In this document: positions 27,000-32,398 of the stretch, one piece after another
Layout of the letters: each line of letters begins with the position of its first letter
Position numbering within the stretch: the first letter of the stretch is position 1
NCBI GenBank assembly: GCA_030690405.1
Contig: JAUYGU010000154.1
Coordinates: forward strand, 1-32,398
Direction: 5' to 3'
Source of the DNA: Dehalococcoidia bacterium
Lineage (GTDB): Bacteria > Chloroflexota > Dehalococcoidia > SM23-28-2 > RBG-16-64-32
Length of the DNA stretch: 32,398 bases
Made by a program: the position numbers and the translations under genes
The notes under the pieces: generated by a model
Seen by the model: only the letters and a program-made list of their open reading frames with translations
What the model was told of the DNA's origin: nothing
Databases searched by the model: none

Positions 27000-28151
27000 A
27001 TGGCGACAAGGGTGGCTCTCTTTGCGTCAACCATCTTTGCCCTCCCACTCCTGTTCTTGATTTCCGCCTGCGGCGGCGGCGGCAACCCCTTCGGCGTCAA
27101 ATCGGAGCTCGTGACGAAGGCCGACCATGCCGCCGCCATGGCGTTCGCCCCGGACGGGCGGCTGTTCTACGCCGAGCAACTCACGGGCAGCATTCGGGTG
27201 GTCACCGCGGACGGCGAGCTGCTGGAGGAGCCGCTCGCGCAGGTGGAGGTGGCCTTGTACCTCGAGTGGGGGCTCACGGGCCTCGCCGTAGACCCTGACT
27301 TCGGGAAGAACCACTACGTCTACGCCTTTCTCACCGAGCCCGTGGATCCCGATTCGCCCATCGGCAGGCCCGTGGTCGTGCGTTTCACCGAACGGAACAA
27401 CAAGGGCGTGGATCCCGAAGTCATCGTCGACGACCTCCCGGAGACGCTCCCCGCCGCCCCCGGGTTCAACGCAAACGGAAGCATCCACTTCGGCCCGGAC
27501 GGCTTCCTGTACGTCAGCCTGGGAGATTACGACACGCCGCCGCTGGTGCAGGACCTGAGCACCCCCGAGGGGAAGATACTCCGCGTCAGCAAGGAGGATG
27601 GCTCGCCGCCGGACGACAACCCCTTCGCCGACGATCCTGAGGCTGACCCGCGAATCTTCGCCTACGGCTTCCGGGAGCCGTTCGACTTCGCCTTCCACCC
27701 CGAGACCGGCCAGCTCTACGGCTCGGACAACACCCCGGTAAGCTGCGAGGAGCTCAACCTGATCGAAGCGGGCGCGAACTACGGCTGGCCCGACGTCGGC
27801 GAGTTCCCGTTCGAAGACTGCCTGGCAGGCGACCAGGTCGCGGCCATCCACTTCTTCGCCAAGGAGAAGATGGAGCCAGGTGGCTTCCTCTCCTTTGTAG
27901 AAGTTTCCGGGCTGGAGTTCGTCTCCGCCGACGTCTATCCCCTCCTCAGCGACGCCTTGCTGATCTGCGAATCCCAAACGAAATTGATGCGACGCCTGGT
28001 TCTCACGGGTAGCACGTTCGATCAGGTGACCGATGACGATGTCATCGCCAAGGACTGCCAGATGGACATCGCCGCCAGTCCTGACGGCATCGTCTACTAC
28101 AGCAACGAGACGGAGATACGCCGCTTGGTCCCCGAAGATACCGGTGAATAG
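27000..28151 (+). CDS. glucose/sorbosone dehydrogenase-like lipoprotein, copy 2
   Basis: A 383-residue paralogue of the preceding gene with the same architecture: signal peptide with LISAC lipobox (Cys24), then a beta-propeller. Long stretches are shared, such as AMAFAPDGRLFYAEQLTG, FGPDGFLYVSLGDYD, NPFADDPEADPRIFAYGFRE, LEFVSADVYPLL and DGIVYYSNETEIRRLVP. Divergence is scattered along the whole length, so the duplication is not very recent. The codon choice is slightly more GC-rich than in copy 1. Each copy has its own -10 box. The substrate is unknown; two copies may differ in sugar preference or be expressed under different conditions. Confidence 0.88.
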   Translation: MATRVALFASTIFALPLLFLISACGGGGNPFGVKSELVTKADHAAAMAFAPDGRLFYAEQLTGSIRVVTADGELLEEPLAQVEVALYLEWGLTGLAVDPDFGKNHYVYAFLTEPVDPDSPIGRPVVVRFTERNNKGVDPEVIVDDLPETLPAAPGFNANGSIHFGPDGFLYVSLGDYDTPPLVQDLSTPEGKILRVSKEDGSPPDDNPFADDPEADPRIFAYGFREPFDFAFHPETGQLYGSDNTPVSCEELNLIEAGANYGWPDVGEFPFEDCLAGDQVAAIHFFAKEKMEPGGFLSFVEVSGLEFVSADVYPLLSDALLICESQTKLMRRLVLTGSTFDQVTDDDVIAKDCQMDIAASPDGIVYYSNETEIRRLVPEDTGE

Positions 28152-28180
28152 CCGGGGATATCGCCTCAGGCCTCGTACTA

Positions 28181-28186
28181 TACAAT
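28181..28186 (+). promoter_or_regulatory. -10 box of the Gly/Thr-rich protein gene, predicted leaderless
   Basis: TACAAT ends 8 nt before ATG 28195. The overlapping TACTAT and TATACA hexamers are alternatives. A -35 is not recognisable. Confidence 0.4.
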
Positions 28187-28194
28187 AGGGGCTG

Positions 28195-28896
28195 ATGGGA
28201 ACCAGTTCACGGCGCAGCCGCCGCCGACGGCGGCCCGGTACCCAAACTGCCGCTTCCGAAGCGAACCACGGCCCACTCCTGTTGAAGAGCAGCGAGGCAG
28301 CCGCCGCGCTCGCGTTAGCCGGCTTCATCCTGCTGTTCGTGGCTATAGCCCAGTTGGCGTCAGGCGGCGGGGGCAACGGTGGCGCCGCGGCCGGCGCTGG
28401 CGGCACCTTCCCCCCTGATGGCGGCGCAGCCGCCACCGGCACGGGCGGGGCCACCGCCACCGGCGGGGCCACCGGCACAGGCGGGGCCACCGGCACAGGC
28501 ACGGCGACTGACGGCGAACAGCCGCCGGTGGGCGACGAAGAGGCGATACTGACGCTGGCCCGGAGGTCCATCGAGGTCCTGCCGGCGGGAGTGTGGCCGT
28601 CCCTCTACGACTCCTTTACCAGCGAATTCCGGCAGCGATGCCCCCGTGAGCAGTTCGATCAGGCAGGCGTGGACGCCGCCACCCAGCTCGGTGACGACTT
28701 GCGGCTCCTGCGGTTCAAACGCACGGAGAGCATGACCATCGAAGGCTCATCTGCGCAAGCGGTGATTGTGGGCCAAATAGCTGGCCAGAGTGAGTACCAG
28801 ATCCAGGCCGCATTCCAGATCGAAGACGGCGGCTGGAAGATAGCGCCGGCCTCCGGCACCGAGGGCTGCGCAGCCTTCGGCCGTCTCAGCGGCTAG
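28195..28896 (+). CDS. membrane-anchored extracytoplasmic protein with Gly/Thr-rich linker
   Basis: A 233-residue protein that I cannot assign to a named family. A strongly basic N-terminus (about 5-13, almost all Arg/Ser) is followed by one transmembrane helix (about 35-55). A low-complexity Gly/Ala/Thr linker (about 56-108) comes next and includes three copies of an 18-bp repeat. The globular C-terminal domain (about 110-233) has the helix-then-sheet pattern of NTF2-like or DUF4878-like domains (ILTLARRSIEVLPAGVWPSLYDSFTSEFRQRC, then VIVGQIAGQSEYQIQAAFQIEDGGWKIAP). The orientation would place this domain outside. Two Cys (in RQRCP and EGCAA) could form a disulfide. The stop codon is inside a hairpin. 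Confidence 0.75.
   Translation: MGTSSRRSRRRRRPGTQTAASEANHGPLLLKSSEAAAALALAGFILLFVAIAQLASGGGGNGGAAAGAGGTFPPDGGAAATGTGGATATGGATGTGGATGTGTATDGEQPPVGDEEAILTLARRSIEVLPAGVWPSLYDSFTSEFRQRCPREQFDQAGVDAATQLGDDLRLLRFKRTESMTIEGSSAQAVIVGQIAGQSEYQIQAAFQIEDGGWKIAPASGTEGCAAFGRLSG
28444..28497 (+). repeat. three tandem 18-bp repeats in coding sequence
   Basis: Units at 28444-28461, 28462-28479 and 28480-28497 share GGCGGGGCCACCG; the last two are identical. They encode Gly-Gly-Ala-Thr-(Ala/Gly)-Thr, and loss or gain of a unit would keep the frame. Confidence 0.8.
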
Positions 28897-28916
28897 GGCG
28901 TCCCAGCCGCTGAGAC
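28883..28916 (+). terminator. 12-bp perfect hairpin overlapping the stop codon
   Basis: GTCTCAGCGGCT (28883-28894) pairs fully with AGCCGCTGAGAC (28905-28916). The loop can also pair GGG with CCC. The TAG stop spans the end of the left arm. No U-run follows, so termination would be atypical, but the structure is too perfect to ignore. Confidence 0.5.
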
Positions 28917-29238
28917 CACTTCGGTCGCGTCCAAGAACCTCTCGGCCCACACTGTAGTGCGGTGGCTGTCCCCGTACCGTTTGGACCGCGGGGGCCGAGG
29001 AAGGTCAATAAATGCATTGCAAGAAAGATAACTCAAGTTCTTAGGCTCTCCAAACCTTGACACCTCTTCAGGAACGTCGGTACGATCCCTTTACAATTGA
29101 CTTCTTTACCATAACTTAACGCCAAGTGCCGTGGAAAGCCGCCCTCACAATCCTTGTCGGAGGGCCCATGGTGTGGGCTAGCCGTATCGTCGCAACCAAC
29201 GCCAGCAGAGCCGGCGCTGCCGGGACGGGGAGACCAAC
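28917..29238. other. intergenic region with promoter upstream of the cohesin-like gene
   Basis: This stretch of about 320 bp has no gene that I accept and is clearly AT-richer from 29000 to 29125. TTGACA (29057-29062) with TACGAT (29081-29086) at 18-nt spacing is the best plus-strand promoter. A second TTGACT at 29097-29102 lacks a good partner. The predicted leader is about 145 nt. Confidence 0.4.
29227..29232 (+). promoter_or_regulatory. Shine-Dalgarno positioned for an ATA start
   Basis: GGGGAG ends 6 nt before ATA 29239, which is the codon that would open the signal peptide. It supports translation starting there even though ATA is not a normal start. Confidence 0.45.
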
Positions 29239-30529
29239 ATAAAGACTCGACTTCTCGGCTTCACCCTGATTGCGGCCATCGCCGCCCTGGCCCTGCTGGG
29301 GACGTGGCTACTTTCGCCCGTCGGCGACAACGCCAAGGCCAACCACGGGCCCACCCCGGGAACCGTGGACATCCTGGCGGTAGACACGGACATCACCAAC
29401 CCGGACACCGTCAACGGCGGCGCGCCTAACGGCAACAACTACCACGAGAGGCTCAACCTCGGCGAGTGCGACGGCAGCGTCGACGACGACGGTGACACGC
29501 TCGTCGATGACGGCTGCCCTACGGGAGGAACCGGCCCCGGCGGCATCACCCCCCTGGGCGAGGTCGGCGACATCGACACCTGCAACGTCATACCTTTGAT
29601 AAACATCGTTTCGTCGAGTGTGGCCAACCCAACGACCATCACAACGGCAACGCCCCACGGCCTGGCGACCGGAGACCTGGTTAGCATCGTTGGCCACGCC
29701 GGGAGCACGCCTGCCATCAACGACGTGGGTATCGTCACCGTAACAGGCGCCAACACGTTCACCATCCCGGTGGACGTCACGGGCGCCGGCGCCGGCGGCA
29801 CAGTTTCTCCTACCCTAGAAGTCGACATCGTCGTCGACGAGATCGACCCCAGCAACCGGATGCTCGCCTGGACGTTCAACCTCAACTACGACCAGGCCGT
29901 GGTCAAGATCGTCGGCGTCGATGGTGTGCCAAACGCTAACAGCGCGGCTGAAAACCGCAGGATGATGATCGCCTCCGAGCCGGACTCTGGAGCCAATGGA
30001 GGGTTCGTCGAGCTCGGCGCCGAGAACCCGAGCTCGACCGTCCCCGACACAAACGGCCAACTGGTGGAGGTCATCTCCGACTTCGGCACGCTGGGCGCCG
30101 TCACGACCCACGAGAAGGGCGAGGGCGTTCTTCTCCGCGTCCAGCTGGCGAACGTCGGCGGGGCCGGTAGCAGCCCTCTCGACCTCGTCGGCACGACCGG
30201 CAACCCAATCTCGATCGTCGCGCCCCCCGCTCCCGGCACCCAGTTGGTCACCGGCGACACCACCATCGGCAACGCCACGGTCAAGGTGGGCCAGTCCTGC
30301 GCGGCGGCCACGCCCACGCCCACGCCCACAGCGACGGCCAACGCCACCGCCGAGCGTCTCGGTGGGAGGCATAGTGGAGCACCGGAGCTCCAGCGCCGCC
30401 ATGCCGCCCTCCGAGCAGCCGGCGAGTCCCGAGTCCGGCGACAGCATCTACTGGCTGATAGCTGTGATGGGAGGCGCTACGGTGGCCCTGGCGACCGCGT
30501 GGTACGTCGCGAGACGCCGGCCGGGATAA
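29239..30529 (+). CDS. cohesin-like surface protein with probable ATA start and 3' frameshift
   Basis: The frame is open from 29182 and contains no ATG, GTG, TTG or CTG before a clear signal peptide that begins at ATA 29239 (KTRLLGFTLIAAIAALALL, cleavage near AKA-NH). The GTG at 29365 would skip the signal. Next come an Asp-rich repeat resembling thrombospondin type 3 (CDGSVDDDGDTLVDDGCP, about 75-95), a module with TTATPHGLATGDLVSI...ANTFTI (about 120-190) of the type seen in phage tail fibres, and a cohesin-like beta-sandwich (LEVDIVVDEI, WTFNLNYDQAVVKIVGVDG, GDTTIGNATVKVGQSC; about 193-354). A Thr-Pro linker follows. There the frame breaks: the membrane anchor (SIYWLIAVMGGATVALATAWYV, then ARRRPG, TAA at 30527) is in the +1 frame, so a one-base shift lies between about 30310 and 30352. 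Unshifted, the frame runs on to 30642 with meaningless sequence. It is probably exported and anchored; what it binds is unknown. Confidence 0.7.
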
Positions 30530-30553
30530 ACAGCCTGCCGCCACGCTCAAACA

Positions 30554-30585
30554 AGGCGGCCGGTCGCATAAGCGACCGGCCGCCT
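30554..30585. terminator. 14-bp perfect hairpin with ATAA loop
   Basis: The arms 30554-30567 and 30572-30585 are exact reverse complements (core GGCGGCCGGTCGC) around a 4-nt loop, 24 nt after the anchor-frame stop. No U-run follows on the plus strand. On the minus strand the hairpin is followed by TTGTTTGAG. It is the natural end of the cohesin-like gene if the anchor frame is used, which supports that frame. In the unshifted frame it would lie inside coding sequence. Confidence 0.6.
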
Positions 30586-30804
30586 GCTATCGAGCCTCGG
30601 CGGGAGGGGGGACTTCCGCTCCGAACTCTGTGCTCAGGGTAGCAAGCTGCCTCCCCTCCGCGAGTTAAGCGACGGTTAATGGGCGGTGGAGCTTCGGTTA
30701 ATATCCGCCTGCCGGCGTTCCGGGCCTGTCTGGACGGAGTGCCAAACAGCAATGACGCAAGATTCATGAAGTCATGGCCGTACCCGCACGCGTTGCTCCC
30801 CTAC
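30586..30804. other. intergenic region, no gene seen
   Basis: CGGTTAAT occurs twice (30673-30680 and 30695-30702), 22 bp apart, which would place both copies on the same face of the helix, as expected of an activator or repressor site. Nothing else is recognised. Confidence 0.3.
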
Positions 30805-30832
30805 TTGACAAATTCTGGCGCTTTGCCATAAT
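30805..30832 (+). promoter_or_regulatory. near-consensus promoter of the distal surface-protein gene
   Basis: A perfect TTGACA (30805-30810), 16 nt, then CATAAT (30827-30832, five of six matches). It is the best -35/-10 pair in the window. The 10-mer TTGACAAATT is shared with the region upstream of xer (2924-2933). Confidence 0.6.
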
Positions 30833-30837
30833 GGCCC

Positions 30838-31079
30838 CAACGCTGGGGGTGTGGCGCGCTCTTTCCTGTTCCTGCATCCCCTGGTGTTATCCGGTGGTGG
30901 GGTTGCCCGGCTTCTTGCTGGGCTTGTGATGTATTGGGCATGGGCGACGCCGGATGCAGACATAGGGGCATGAGATAGCAGGCCCTTAAGGGAGGGGTGC
31001 ACTTGGCGCGATTGCGGCGCGTTAGTAGCCGGCCGCTCAAGGATGGCCACGTCATCAGCACGACTGGTGGGGTGACGTA
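30838..31079 (+). promoter_or_regulatory. long structured 5' leader (about 240 nt)
   Basis: Between the promoter and GTG 31080 lies a non-coding leader with several possible stems. One is GCCCGGC (30905-30911) with GCTGGGC (30917-30923) around a 5-nt loop, allowing one G-U pair. There is also a CCCTTAAGGG palindrome near 30987. It does not match a riboswitch class that I can name. Confidence 0.35.
31069..31075 (+). promoter_or_regulatory. Shine-Dalgarno deciding the GTG 31080 start
   Basis: GGGGTGA ends 4 nt before GTG 31080. Upstream in the same frame a TAG at 31026 closes the frame, and no other start codon lies between. Confidence 0.6.
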
Positions 31080-32398
31080 GTGCTGCACGCCCACCTGCTC
31101 AAGGCCTCGTCTCTCGCCATCGTCGCGGCCGCAATCGCCGTCGTCCTGATGCTGAGCTCCGACGCTTCGGCCGCCCCCACGGTGACCACCGACAAGGCCG
31201 ACTACTACTCCAGCGAGATAGCCACGATCACCGGCTCGGGCTTCGCACCCAACGCCTACTACGACGTTCCGGTCATAAGGCCGAACGGGAGCATCGTCAA
31301 GGGCAACGGCTCATTCGCACCGGGATGGGACACCGTCCAGGCCAACGGGACAGGCGACTTCACGTACCTCTATCAACTGGACGGCATCCAGGGGACCTAT
31401 ATCGTGGAGGTGTACCCGTCGCCGTGGGGCGGTCCCGGCTCCGGGGAGACCCCTCTGGCGACGACGACGTTTACGGACGCCGACATTCACTTCAGCCAAT
31501 GCCGCAACGACTCCAACGACGACGACGTTGCCGACGACTGCGAGTGGGCCACCGGCAGTATCAACCAGAACAACGGCGTCTACGCCGAAGGCGGCGCGGT
31601 GCCCCAGCGCCTGTTCCACCGCGTAAGCACGGTCGGCACGTACACTTTCGTCTTTGACTACGGATTCTCCCAGGGCGACGTGTACGCCTACGACTTCCTC
31701 ACTAATGTCGACGACACCCAGTCCGGCGCCCTCCTCAACGAATGCGCCGATCGCCCAGGCTTCATCAGCGCTTCCGACTGCTCGGGCATGTTCGGCGGGT
31801 TCGCCCAGTTCGGCGACATCCCCTCGGACCCGTTCGACTCCGTTGCCGCCCGGGAAAACCCGCCCGGTGCCGGCGCCCGCAAGATCAAAGTCGGCTGCAA
31901 ACCGGCATGCTCTGCCGGGATCACCGTCGAGTTCCCGGATCCCCCCATCGGACCGACCGACGGCGAAGATAATCCCGGCGGGGAGGCGCATGACCCGGAC
32001 ACCGACCCGGACTGCTTCAAAGACTGCGGAAGCAGCAAGGCTCTGATCGCCGTGACGGTAACAACCTCGTCCACGAGCACGCGGGTAGGTATCTGGTTCG
32101 CGGGGCACCTGGCTGAGGCGGCGGATCCACCCAGCTCGGCCACAGGCTGGGGGACGGGCTGCGACTCGCCCACTAGCTGCGGAGCCAGCAGCGTCTCCGG
32201 CGCCCCCTTCCACGTGAAGTACATCTGCTTGAAAGAGCCTAGCAACTCCAGTTGCGACTCCGTGGGCAGCCGGGACAACCAGATCCAGATCGGCGCCGTC
32301 ATGGCGCCCACGCCCACGCCCACGGCCACGCCAACACCTACACCCACGCCCACGCCCACGCCCACCGAGACGCCGACACCCACACCCACACCCACACC
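31080..32398 (+). CDS. secreted surface protein with Thr-Pro repeat tail (3' end outside window)
   Basis: The frame is open from GTG 31080 to the window end (439 codons, no stop). It begins with a signal peptide (LLKASSLAIVAAAIAVVLML, cleavage near ASA-AP). An Ig-like domain follows (VTTDKADYYSSEIATITGSGF, about 35-130), resembling the macroglobulin/Big-type domains that often open with TDKxxYxxGE. The middle part has Asp-rich and Cys-containing stretches (CRNDSNDDDVADDCEW, about 140-156; CKPACSAG; CFKDCGSS) and a beta-rich segment, none assignable. From residue 408 it turns into Thr-Pro repeats that run off the end. By analogy with the cohesin-like gene, a membrane anchor probably follows. 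Role unknown; possibly adhesion or an S-layer-like coat. The Thr-Pro tail is a good O-mannosylation candidate. Confidence 0.8.
   Translation, partial: MLHAHLLKASSLAIVAAAIAVVLMLSSDASAAPTVTTDKADYYSSEIATITGSGFAPNAYYDVPVIRPNGSIVKGNGSFAPGWDTVQANGTGDFTYLYQLDGIQGTYIVEVYPSPWGGPGSGETPLATTTFTDADIHFSQCRNDSNDDDVADDCEWATGSINQNNGVYAEGGAVPQRLFHRVSTVGTYTFVFDYGFSQGDVYAYDFLTNVDDTQSGALLNECADRPGFISASDCSGMFGGFAQFGDIPSDPFDSVAARENPPGAGARKIKVGCKPACSAGITVEFPDPPIGPTDGEDNPGGEAHDPDTDPDCFKDCGSSKALIAVTVTTSSTSTRVGIWFAGHLAEAADPPSSATGWGTGCDSPTSCGASSVSGAPFHVKYICLKEPSNSSCDSVGSRDNQIQIGAVMAPTPTPTATPTPTPTPTPTPTETPTPTPTPT
32307..32398 (+). repeat. CCCACG/CCCACA hexamer tract
   Basis: Degenerate tandem hexamers encode alternating Pro and Thr and continue to the end of the window. 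A shorter tract of the same hexamer lies at 30310-30330 in the neighbouring gene, just where its frame breaks. Slippage by whole hexamers would change linker length without changing the frame. Confidence 0.8.

Noticed and set aside
27027..28571. Minus-strand open frame of 514 codons across the second dehydrogenase and next gene
   Set aside because: It covers two well-supported plus-strand genes and their junction. Its translation is low-complexity Val/Gly/Arg-rich sequence without a domain.
30831..30929. Small open frame of 32 codons (MAPTLGVWRALSC...) in the leader region
   Set aside because: Its ATG overlaps the -10 box of the strong promoter, so that transcript would not contain it. It has no SD.
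31311..32213. Minus-strand open frame of 300 codons opposite the terminal surface protein
   Set aside because: The plus strand has a signal peptide, an SD and Thr-Pro tail in a continuous frame; the minus frame has none of these.

Overview
The window looks like a chromosomal segment of a GC-rich, free-living bacterium, most probably a member of the Chloroflexota (Dehalococcoidia/SAR202-like). The reasons are a large DUF2298 membrane protein with the 'YYY' motif (a family known mainly from Chloroflexi and archaea), many lipoproteins and cohesin-like surface proteins with Thr/Pro linkers, and a dispersed CCTTCGACAGGCTCAGG-type repeat. The taxonomic call is an inference. I see no rRNA, tRNA, CRISPR array, transposase or prophage.

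Layout. 1-9.4 kb is housekeeping and mixed genes: the 3' end of uvrC, an LppX-like lipoprotein gene broken by an in-frame TAG, a membrane-anchored blue-copper protein (minus strand), pcm, a XerC/D recombinase, a secreted M30-like metalloprotease with an immune-inhibitor-A-type C-terminal domain, a LOG-family protein overlapping enolase, a short 3-hydroxyacyl-CoA dehydrogenase and an unrecognised helical protein. 9.4-25.7 kb is an envelope-glycosylation region. It holds a UPF0104 membrane protein with an FAD oxidoreductase; on the minus strand DUF2298, a lamin-tail-like protein, GtrA and a GT-C transferase; on the plus strand a second GtrA and a methyltransferase; on the minus strand a GDP-sugar SDR, polyprenol-phosphate-mannose synthase and a PMT-family O-mannosyltransferase; and on the plus strand a GT-C protein and a PIG-V-like mannosyltransferase. 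25.8-32.4 kb encodes exported proteins: two tandem glucose/sorbosone-dehydrogenase-like lipoproteins, a Gly/Thr-rich membrane-anchored protein, a cohesin-like surface protein with a probable AUA start and a 3' frameshift, and the 5' part of another surface protein ending in a Thr-Pro repeat.

How the parts may work together. Ppm1 would make polyprenyl-phosphate-mannose, GtrA-type proteins may move lipid-linked sugars across the membrane, and PMT, PIG-V-like and other GT-C enzymes would use them outside the cell. The obvious candidate acceptors are the Thr/Pro-rich linkers of the lipoproteins and surface proteins in the same window. This is inference by analogy with actinobacterial O-mannosylation.

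The less ordinary signals are: several start codons only 7-9 nt downstream of a -10 box (predicted leaderless mRNAs, including both copies of the tandem duplicate); a signal-peptide gene whose only plausible start is ATA behind a good Shine-Dalgarno; a phage-tail-type 'PHGL' module inside a cohesin-like protein; a frameshift that separates that protein from its membrane anchor; and an approximately 240-nt leader behind a near-consensus promoter. The amber stop, the frameshift and the ATA start could each be an assembly error or real decay, and read-level checking would separate these.
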